A stretch of 10,693 nt of DNA from an uncultured Sphingobacteriia bacterium (GTDB lineage: Bacteria > Bacteroidota > Bacteroidia > Chitinophagales > Chitinophagaceae): assembly GCA_945957225.1 (NCBI GenBank), contig CAMFKK010000046.1, positions 1 to 10,693 on the forward strand, given 5' to 3'. The position numbers and the translations under genes are program-made. A model generated the notes under the pieces. The model had not been told where the DNA came from. It worked only from the letters and a program-made list of their open reading frames with translations, and did no database searches. Positions within the stretch are counted from its first letter, which is position 1, and every line of letters begins with the position of its first letter. Below are positions 1-7,200 of this stretch, piece after piece.

Positions 1-18
1 ATTATATGAAAACCTACC

Positions 19-2481
19 ATGAACTCCTCATCTAAAGCAATCCGTTCTCAACAACCCAAGACCACTCCCAGGTTGAATGGCAATCCGTATACTACCTTGA
101 TTCCGGAAGAAGTGATGAACAGAACCGGTACTCCTTTGAATACACAAACAGTTAAAGAATTTGCTTACGATCCTAATGACCCATACAATTATAATAACTA
201 TGGTCAGAACACAGACTGGATTGGTGCCATTACCCAAATTGGATATGCTCAAGACCATAACCTTTCTATTACTGGTGGTGGTCAAAAAGCCAGATACTTT
301 GCTTCTTTGGGTTATTTTAATCAAACAGGTACAACTATAGGAACCAGCTTGACAAGGATCAATACCCGTATTAACCTTGACTATATTGTTTCTGAAAGAA
401 TCAAATTCCGTACAGATATTGCTTACACTTTTACAGACAATCCCAAAGGATATAGTCCGGGTTCACAGGCCAACGAAATCAGAAACGTGGCTTTGAACAA
501 AATGCCCAACATGAGTATTTATGAATACAATGAACAAGGTATTCTAACCCCTAACTATTTTTCTCCTTCACAAAATATTCAAGGTCAATATCCTGCTACT
601 TACAATCCGGTTGCTATGGCCAATGCCGCAAAGAACCGTGTTTATGGAAACAGGATTACCCCACACTTTAACCTTTCTTACGAGATCATTCCTAGAACCT
701 TAATCTTGACTGGTGATATTCAGTTTGATATCAATAGTACCAAGAACAATACTTTCCTGCCTCAGATTGCTACAGGTAGACCTGTTACAGAAACCGTGGT
801 GAACAGGGCATATAATGGTGATTTTGATGGATTCAACGTGCAGTCAAAAACCAATTTGGTATTCACCCCTCAATTAAAAGGTGACCATAATTTAACTTCT
901 TTGTTGTCTTTCCAGACCTATGATAACAAGACCATTTCTAACCAGTCACTTACTTCTAACTCTGCTTCTTCTTTATTACAAGATCCTGCTTCTGCTGCTA
1001 GAACTCAGAACCAAGACCTGAGTATTGCTGCGGGTTTTGCTCAAACCAGAACCATTGGTTTGTTGTGGAATGCACAGTATGATTATAAGGGCAAATACAT
1101 TGTGAACGGAGGTATTAGAATGGATGCTAGTTCTAGATTTGGTCCCTCTCAGCGTTATGGTTACTTCCCTTCTATTTCTACCAAATGGAGGGTAAGTGCA
1201 GAAAACTTTATGAAGGATGTAAAGTTTGTGAATGACCTGAGTTTACGCGCTAGTTATGGTCAGTCTGGTAACTCCCCTAGATACGATTATAGTTTTTACA
1301 ATAACTACGCCAGCAATGGTTGGTCTTATCAAGGTCAGGGTGGTGTGTTCCCATCTTCTATGGAATTGAGCAACCTGAAATGGGAAGTGATCCATGGATT
1401 GAACTTTGGTATGAACTTTATTGGATTTAAGAATAGGGTCAATATTGATCTAGAAGTTTATAGAAACCGCACACAGGATTTGTTGTTCTACGGATTGCAG
1501 ATTCCAACCTTTATGGGATATAGTGCAGTGGATATGAACGTAGGTGTATTAGACAACCAAGGATGGGAATTGAATGTCATGACTACTCCAGTTAAAACAA
1601 AAGATTGGGTAGTTGATTTCAACTTCAATATTTCACAGAACCAAAATATTATCCGTGAAATGAGCCCCTACTATCCTAAACAAAACGTAACCGCTTTAAC
1701 GGCTAATGGTCAATACCAAGCCTTCTTGCAAATCAATAACCCATTTGGTTCTATTTATGGTTATCGATACCAAGGGGTTTATCCGGATAAGGCAAGTACC
1801 ATTGCTACTGATGCAAAAGGCGCACCCATTATTGGACCCAATGGTCAAGCGGTATATATGCGCTTTAACTATCCTCAAACAGATTATGTGTTCCAACCTG
1901 GCGATGCCAAGTATGAAGACATAAACAAAGATGGAAGTATTGACTACAAAGACGTTGTTTACTTGGGCAACAGTAACCCTAAATTATCTGGAGGTTTTGG
2001 TCCAAGCATCACTTATAAAAAGAACCTGAAAATTACCGCCTTCTTCAATTTCCGTTATGGATATGATGTGGTGAATGGTACCCAAATGACCACTACTAAT
2101 ATGTATGGTTTCAATAACCAAAGTACCGCTGTTTTAAGAAGATGGAAAAACCCTGGTGACGTGACTGATATTCCTAGGGCTTTGTGGAATGCTGGTTTTA
2201 ACTGGTTGGGTAGTGATCGTTATGTTCAAGACGCATCTTTCTTACGATTCCGTAGCATCACCGCCAGATACACATTTGACCAAAAAGTGCTGAAAAAAAT
2301 TGGTATGAAAAGCTTGAGCGCTTATTTAACCGCAGAGAATTTGATCACATTTACCAGATATACGGGTCAAGATCCGGAAGTGGCACCAAGAGGTATCACA
2401 GGTCCGTTCACCATTGTTACGGATAATAGCACAACGCCTCCAGTAATGATGTTGACCATTGGATTAACCACTTCATTTTAA
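19..2481 (+). CDS. SusC/RagA-family TonB-dependent outer-membrane transporter, 5'-truncated (beta-barrel portion)
   Basis: Outer-membrane barrel of a SusC-like importer that would take up a large ligand with TonB energy, together with the SusD protein encoded just downstream. The visible 820 residues begin just after where the plug should be: no signal peptide, carboxypeptidase-D-like domain or plug is present, about 260 residues fewer than the complete SusC later in the window. Family signatures are NTDW (64-67), the strand LSITGGGQKARY (82-93), DASSRFG (369-375), an acidic DxNxDGxxxD loop (D634, N636, D638, D642), the C-terminal pattern with LRFRSITARY and TAENLITFTRYTG, and a terminal Phe typical of BAM-inserted barrels. 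The Met at 19 is unlikely to be the real start. It is only the first Met after an in-frame TGA at 7-9, and all three forward frames are closed within the first 35 bp, so the left edge is probably an assembly end or a broken gene. The ligand is unknown. Confidence 0.93.
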   Translation: MNSSSKAIRSQQPKTTPRLNGNPYTTLIPEEVMNRTGTPLNTQTVKEFAYDPNDPYNYNNYGQNTDWIGAITQIGYAQDHNLSITGGGQKARYFASLGYFNQTGTTIGTSLTRINTRINLDYIVSERIKFRTDIAYTFTDNPKGYSPGSQANEIRNVALNKMPNMSIYEYNEQGILTPNYFSPSQNIQGQYPATYNPVAMANAAKNRVYGNRITPHFNLSYEIIPRTLILTGDIQFDINSTKNNTFLPQIATGRPVTETVVNRAYNGDFDGFNVQSKTNLVFTPQLKGDHNLTSLLSFQTYDNKTISNQSLTSNSASSLLQDPASAARTQNQDLSIAAGFAQTRTIGLLWNAQYDYKGKYIVNGGIRMDASSRFGPSQRYGYFPSISTKWRVSAENFMKDVKFVNDLSLRASYGQSGNSPRYDYSFYNNYASNGWSYQGQGGVFPSSMELSNLKWEVIHGLNFGMNFIGFKNRVNIDLEVYRNRTQDLLFYGLQIPTFMGYSAVDMNVGVLDNQGWELNVMTTPVKTKDWVVDFNFNISQNQNIIREMSPYYPKQNVTALTANGQYQAFLQINNPFGSIYGYRYQGVYPDKASTIATDAKGAPIIGPNGQAVYMRFNYPQTDYVFQPGDAKYEDINKDGSIDYKDVVYLGNSNPKLSGGFGPSITYKKNLKITAFFNFRYGYDVVNGTQMTTTNMYGFNNQSTAVLRRWKNPGDVTDIPRALWNAGFNWLGSDRYVQDASFLRFRSITARYTFDQKVLKKIGMKSLSAYLTAENLITFTRYTGQDPEVAPRGITGPFTIVTDNSTTPPVMMLTIGLTTSF

Positions 2482-2501
2482 ATTATTTGAAAACGCTAGA
2501 A

Positions 2502-4007
2502 ATGACCAAGAGAAAATTAATAGTAGGTGTTGTTGGACTGATGGTGTTTTCCATGCTCTCCAGCTCCTGCAAGAAATGGTTGACCCTTCAACCGCAGGAT
2601 GGTATTACCCGTCAAGAGTTTTGGAAAACAAAGGAACAAATTCAGTCAGCTGTAACAGGGGCTTATGCTTCTTTATTGGGTGATCCCAATGGTGGTGACA
2701 AACCCTTAAGTGAATATTTCTTTCTTTGGGGAGAGCTCAAAGCAGACATGATTACCAATGGTATTGGTGTAACCAATGATGAGTTAGACGTGATGTATGT
2801 AAATACGCTTCCAACCAATACCATTACCAAATGGGGCGCTGTTTATAAAACCATCAACTACTGCAATACGGTGATTGACTTTGCGCCAGGTGTAATTGAA
2901 AACGATAACACGCTTACACAAACGCAACTTAAAGCCTATTTAGCAGAGGTAAGGGCATTAAGGGGTTTGATGTATTTCTATTTGGCTAGAAGTTTCCGAG
3001 ATGTTCCACTGAAATTAAAATCTACAGCTAGTGATGTTGACCTTACCCTTTTGCCTAAGTCTACTGGAGAACAAGTAATGGCACAGGTGGTGGCCGATCT
3101 TAAATATGCAGACAGCAATGCGGTATTTACCTATGGCAGTGCTGCTATTGACAAAGGAAGGATTACTAAGTACACTGTAAAAGCCATGTTGGCCGATGTG
3201 TATTTATGGCAAGACAAATACCAAGACGCAGCAGATGCTTGTGACTTTATTATCAATTCTGGTCAGTTTGGTTTGGTAAGAGGTGATGATGGTTGGTTCA
3301 ATACCCTTTATTACAAAGGCAATTCTGCAGAATCCATTTTTGAATTCCAATTTGATCAGCAAAAACTGAATAGTTTTTACGGAATGTTCACCACAAGTAG
3401 GGCAAGATTTTTTGCAAGCCCCTATGTTATGGAGCAGGTTTATACCATTGATTTTGTGGATGACACCAAAAAAGATATCCGTGGTGAATGGGGTTCTGTG
3501 AGAACCAGTGATAATGCATTGTGGAAATACCTTGGTGTGAATCCTGGAAGTATCCGTTCTGCTGATGCTTCATGGGCACATTGGATGGTTTATCGCTATG
3601 CTGATATTTTATTGATGAAAGCTGAGGCACTCAACCAAATTGGTGGAAGGGGTGCAGAAGCCATTCAATTGATCAATACAGTAAGAACAAGGGCCGCAGC
3701 CTTGGATGCAACCAATACCAACCCAGATCCTGCTAACAAAAATGACATGACCGATTATATCTTGGCTGAACGCGCTAGAGAGTTGTCATTTGAGGGAAAG
3801 CGATGGTACGATATTTTGCGCAACGCCAAGAGAAATAATTATCAGCGCAAAGACATTTTATTAAATATGGTTGCCAGAGCCGTTCCAGGCGCTAGACAAC
3901 AAAGCGCCATTAACAAATACCAAAATCCAGACGCGCATTATTTTCCCATTTATTTCAATGAGATTTTGCTGGATCCCAACTTAGTTCAAAACCCCTTTTA
4001 TAAATAA
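2502..4007 (+). CDS. SusD/RagB-family nutrient-binding outer-membrane lipoprotein
   Basis: Surface lipoprotein expected to form the lid and ligand-binding partner of the SusC barrel encoded immediately upstream. From the ATG at 2502 it has 501 residues, a normal SusD length. Residues 1-22 are a lipoprotein signal peptide (basic MTKRK, hydrophobic core, LSSS), with Cys23 as the lipidation site followed by Lys-Lys. The mature N-terminus has the usual SusD form KKWLTLQP. Later hallmarks are RYADILLMKAEALN (365-378), the strongly conserved ERARELSFEGKRWYDILR (423-440), and a C-terminal PI.FNEIL.DPNLVQNP.Y motif. A TTG at 2487 would add five residues (MKTLE) before the signal peptide. I prefer the ATG because it starts a standard n-region and needs no rare start. 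The gap from the susC stop is 20 bp, and tandem TAA TAG stops end the gene. The substrate cannot be read from the sequence. Confidence 0.95.
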   Translation: MTKRKLIVGVVGLMVFSMLSSSCKKWLTLQPQDGITRQEFWKTKEQIQSAVTGAYASLLGDPNGGDKPLSEYFFLWGELKADMITNGIGVTNDELDVMYVNTLPTNTITKWGAVYKTINYCNTVIDFAPGVIENDNTLTQTQLKAYLAEVRALRGLMYFYLARSFRDVPLKLKSTASDVDLTLLPKSTGEQVMAQVVADLKYADSNAVFTYGSAAIDKGRITKYTVKAMLADVYLWQDKYQDAADACDFIINSGQFGLVRGDDGWFNTLYYKGNSAESIFEFQFDQQKLNSFYGMFTTSRARFFASPYVMEQVYTIDFVDDTKKDIRGEWGSVRTSDNALWKYLGVNPGSIRSADASWAHWMVYRYADILLMKAEALNQIGGRGAEAIQLINTVRTRAAALDATNTNPDPANKNDMTDYILAERARELSFEGKRWYDILRNAKRNNYQRKDILLNMVARAVPGARQQSAINKYQNPDAHYFPIYFNEILLDPNLVQNPFYK

Positions 4008-4024
4008 TAGTCAAAAAATCACAC

Positions 4025-5692
4025 ATGAAATTATCACAACAATTAAAATGGTCTCTCTGCGCCGCTTTGCTGGTAATGGGTCTGTTTGCTTGTAAAAAGC
4101 AACAGTTTGACCTGTTGACAACAACGGATGTGAATATTGTTGACTACTTGCGTAAAAGCCCTGACCAATATTCAGAATTAGTAAAAGCCTTGGACAAAAC
4201 CAATATTAGTCCCTTCTTAAACGCTTATGGTACTTATACCTTATTTGCACCTACCAACGAAGCTTTCAAAATCTACTTAAAAGAGATTGGAAAAACTTCT
4301 GTGGATGAGGTAGATGTTACCGTGTTAAGAGACTTATTGCGTTTGCATATTATTAGTGATACCGTTCGTTCCACTTCATTTACTGATGGAAAATTGTATG
4401 CTCCTACCATGCAGGGACAGTTCTTGACCACGGGTGTGGTTCCAGAATCTGGTGCAACAGTGGTTAATAGACAAGCATTGGCCCTTCAATTAAACATGCT
4501 GACTGGTAATGGTTATGTACATACTATTGATCATGTTTTGCAACCTGCCACCCTTACCCTAGCCAAACAAATTGAAGGAAACCCTAAGTATAGCATTATT
4601 ACTCAGGCATTAAAAGAAACTGGTTGGTTCGATACTTTGAATACCATTGTTACTTCAGATACTACACGCAGGTGGAGAACCTTCTTATTAGAATCTGATT
4701 CTGTTTTAAAAGTGGCAGGTTTTCCAACCTATGCATCTTTCAAAGCCAAGTATAGCAATACAGGTAATCCAAAATTGGCAACAGATAGTTTGAACCTGTA
4801 CATTGCTTATCACATGTTATTTGATATCAAATACATTGCTGATATTGTTTCTTTTACTTCTCATAATACTTATGCACCTCAACAAGTAGTTACCCAGTTA
4901 TTAGACGGTCAAAAAGTATTACTCAATCAAGCTACCTTCAACAATGTATTTGAAAGCGGTATTCCAATGAACAGGTCTACCAGTGATATTCCGGCTACAA
5001 ATGGTGTATTGCACAATTTGAATGGCCAACTCTTGCTCAAGAAAAGAGACCCTTTCCGTGTTGACTTTGATATTGCCGCCCAACCGGAAATTATTAAACT
5101 CACTTCTATTTATAGAAAAGTTGGTAAATCACAAACCTTTGCCCTTGGTCAGTTAAAAGACGTGACTTGGCAGAACCCGAATAGCACCCCGCAATACACT
5201 ACAGAGGGTCCTACTACATCAAATCAATATTGGTGGGATGACCATTTTGACTTTAACATGCGTTTTGGTAACGCTGCTGCCAATAACTGGATTGAATTTA
5301 AAACGCCTTTATTGGTAAAAGGAAAGTATAAAGTATGGGTATGTTTTAGAAGGGCCAGTGTGGGTCAATACATTCAATTGTCACTTGACGGAACGCCAAC
5401 ATCTAAATTGATAGACCTGGTTACCGCTTTAAATGGTGCATTGGCAGGCGCTGCCTTGGAAGCAACTGGCTATAAGCGCTATACCATTGTAACCACTTCT
5501 AACAACTTTGCCATGTTTGCAGGGATTGTTGATGTAGCTACTACAGATAGACATTTGCTCCGCTTTACTTGTGTAAAAGACCAAGGATCGGGAGCTACCA
5601 ATACTAGTACGGTTGACTTTGTTCAATTCATACCTGTAGACCAAGACCAACAAAGACCCTTATTTGGTAGAGACGGTACCATTTTACCATAA
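4025..5692 (+). CDS. Fasciclin (FAS1) domain lipoprotein with C-terminal CBM-like beta-sandwich module (copy A)
   Basis: Predicted lipoprotein of 555 residues. The signal peptide ends in the lipobox LFA, then Cys23 followed by Lys-Lys. The first FAS1 domain (about 38-175) has a canonical H1 motif, TYTLFAPTNEAF (70-81), and an H2-like GYVHTIDHVLQP (163-174). A second, degenerate FAS1 repeat spans about 180-340. Its H1 is only RTFLLESDSVL (218 onward), but its end NGVLHNLNGQLLL (from 326) is recognisable. From about 375 a different domain follows: WWDDHFDFNMRFG, then GKYKVWVCFRR (433-443), HLLRFT (510-515) and VDFVQFIPV (530-538). This strand order resembles CBM6/CBM35-type beta-sandwiches, an inference from pattern only. 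FAS1 domains are known in adhesion proteins. Here, between SusCD pairs, a surface ligand-capture or scaffold role is plausible but unproven. It starts 17 bp after the susD stop. The only Cys of the mature protein besides the lipidated one are C440 and C516, both in the last domain. Confidence 0.92.
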   Translation: MKLSQQLKWSLCAALLVMGLFACKKQQFDLLTTTDVNIVDYLRKSPDQYSELVKALDKTNISPFLNAYGTYTLFAPTNEAFKIYLKEIGKTSVDEVDVTVLRDLLRLHIISDTVRSTSFTDGKLYAPTMQGQFLTTGVVPESGATVVNRQALALQLNMLTGNGYVHTIDHVLQPATLTLAKQIEGNPKYSIITQALKETGWFDTLNTIVTSDTTRRWRTFLLESDSVLKVAGFPTYASFKAKYSNTGNPKLATDSLNLYIAYHMLFDIKYIADIVSFTSHNTYAPQQVVTQLLDGQKVLLNQATFNNVFESGIPMNRSTSDIPATNGVLHNLNGQLLLKKRDPFRVDFDIAAQPEIIKLTSIYRKVGKSQTFALGQLKDVTWQNPNSTPQYTTEGPTTSNQYWWDDHFDFNMRFGNAAANNWIEFKTPLLVKGKYKVWVCFRRASVGQYIQLSLDGTPTSKLIDLVTALNGALAGAALEATGYKRYTIVTTSNNFAMFAGIVDVATTDRHLLRFTCVKDQGSGATNTSTVDFVQFIPVDQDQQRPLFGRDGTILP

Positions 5693-5719
5693 TCGTCAAA
5701 GTGATTTTAAACATAAAAG

Positions 5720-7168
5720 ATGTTGCTTGTGAAAAATAGTAGATTATCAATAGTCATTGCCCTAGGTCTTGTTCTGGTGCTTGCGGCCTGCAAGAAGGGC
5801 TGGAAAGATCATACGGATAGTACGGACCCCAACCTGGGTATCAACCTGATCACCGCCATCAAGGCTGATCCGGAAGCGGCGCAATTTGTTACCCTCTTAA
5901 CAAAGACTGGTTATGATAAGGTTTTAGAAAGTTCCAAGTCTTTTACGGTTTGGGTGCCTAACAATAGCGCCATCGCAGCATTGCCCGCAAATATTTTGGC
6001 GGATACCAATTTGTTGAAGTCTTTTGTGGGTAACCATATTGCCAATGGTAGCATCACATCTGGTGTTAGCGGTGTTCAACGCATTCCCATGTTGAACGGA
6101 AAATATACCAACCTGAATAACCTACAATTAGATTCTGCTGCAATTGTAAAGTCTAATAAATATTGCAGCAATGGTTTGTACAATTTAATGGACAAATTTG
6201 TTCCTGTAAAAGACAATTGCTGGCAGTGGTTACTCAATAGCACGGGCTTTACTAGCAGCAAGAACTTTTTCCTTTCTTTGAACTATACTTATTTTGATTC
6301 TGCTTCTGCTACTCAAACAGGTGTTGACCCCAACACTGGACAGCCTGTTTACAAACCAGGTACTGGTCTAAGTACAAGGAATCGTTTTCTTGATAATGTG
6401 ATGAATGTGGCAGATGAAAGCAATGAATACACTTTCATTGTTTTAAACGATGCTTCTTTTGCAGCCGAGAATACCAAACTCACTCCTTGGTTCAAAACTA
6501 CATCAGTAGATACCACTAATAATTTAGCAGGAAATTGGTTGGTGAAAGACTTGGCTATTAAAGGTGCTTACAGTGCCGCTCAATTACCAGATACCCTGAT
6601 TTCTCAGTATGGTGTTAAAGTGCCTGTTGATAAAACAAAAATTCTGAGCTCTATTAAAACCAGTAATGGTTGGGTGCATACCATGAGCCAAGTGAATTTT
6701 ACCCTAGCTCATAAATTCCCACCCATTATTATTGAAGGTGAAAACCCAACAGGATTTGCTGCGGACAGAACGGCTCAACTATTGTTTAGAAATAGGCAGA
6801 ACCCGGTTACAGGTCAAAATTTTAAAGACATCCTGATGCAGAACTATAGTTTTGCCAGCTATTGGGTACGTTACCTAGCTAGAAATATGAATAGTATGCG
6901 TTACAACGCATTCTGGGTTGCCGTGAACGATGTGCAAACAACACCACTTTGGACCCAACGTTTAGGGGTTGATAGTGTAACAACAGCCGGAAATTTCCCC
7001 TATATCACCGTTGCTAACCAAAACTATAATGAGATTTCACTGGGCACTTTCACAGTACCTAGGTATAAAGACCTAAACTTATTCTTGATTGGTGCCAACT
7101 CTTCTTCCAGTTCTGGAGGTGGTGTTTCAGTATCACTTGATTATATAAAACTGGTTCCGGCTTTCTAA
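5720..7168 (+). CDS. Fasciclin (FAS1) domain lipoprotein with C-terminal beta-sandwich-like module (copy B)
   Basis: Predicted lipoprotein of 482 residues with a textbook lipobox LAAC (Cys24), again followed by Lys-Lys. The first FAS1 domain (about 38-162) carries an H1 motif SFTVWVPNNSAI (74-85) and ends with SNGLYNLMDKFVPV (from 150). A second FAS1-like repeat (about 163-330) has a looser H1, EYTFIVLNDASF (236-247), and a typical H2, NGWVHTMSQVNF (from 316). The C-terminal part opens with PPIIIEGENP, reminiscent of the IEAEN-type start of CBM6/CBM35 modules, contains a GGG/Ser-rich turn, and closes with VSLDYIKLVPAF (471-482). It has the same layout as the preceding gene but little obvious sequence identity, so the two are probably old paralogues or partners rather than a recent duplication. 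The ATG at 5720 is preferred; a GTG at 5729 could also start a valid signal peptide. It lies 27 bp after copy A, probably co-transcribed and surface-exposed. The ligand is unknown. Confidence 0.9.
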   Translation: MLLVKNSRLSIVIALGLVLVLAACKKGWKDHTDSTDPNLGINLITAIKADPEAAQFVTLLTKTGYDKVLESSKSFTVWVPNNSAIAALPANILADTNLLKSFVGNHIANGSITSGVSGVQRIPMLNGKYTNLNNLQLDSAAIVKSNKYCSNGLYNLMDKFVPVKDNCWQWLLNSTGFTSSKNFFLSLNYTYFDSASATQTGVDPNTGQPVYKPGTGLSTRNRFLDNVMNVADESNEYTFIVLNDASFAAENTKLTPWFKTTSVDTTNNLAGNWLVKDLAIKGAYSAAQLPDTLISQYGVKVPVDKTKILSSIKTSNGWVHTMSQVNFTLAHKFPPIIIEGENPTGFAADRTAQLLFRNRQNPVTGQNFKDILMQNYSFASYWVRYLARNMNSMRYNAFWVAVNDVQTTPLWTQRLGVDSVTTAGNFPYITVANQNYNEISLGTFTVPRYKDLNLFLIGANSSSSSGGGVSVSLDYIKLVPAF

Positions 7169-7200
7169 TCATATATAAACGTATAGCATAATAGACCATC

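Noticed and set aside
6..20. 15-bp stretch at the left edge nearly identical (14/15) to 9461-9475 in the second susC, and bases 1-13 similar (12/13) to 2482-2494
   Set aside because: These are short AT-rich words with no flanking similarity. Chance or an assembly-edge effect explains them better than a functional repeat.
1131..1144. Identical 14-bp word in both susC genes (TTCTAGATTTGGTC, again at 9081-9094)
   Set aside because: It encodes the conserved SusC motif SSRFG in both barrels, so protein conservation explains it. It is not a recombination or regulatory site.
2487..2504. TTG start five codons upstream of the first susD
   Set aside because: It would only prepend MKTLE to an otherwise standard lipoprotein signal peptide. 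The ATG at 2502 gives a normal basic n-region, and no ribosome-site evidence favours TTG.
7169..7200. AT-rich 32-bp gap before the full-length susC as a possible internal promoter
   Set aside because: It holds no TAnnTTTG-type Bacteroidota -7 element and no paired TTTG upstream. AT-richness alone is not enough.
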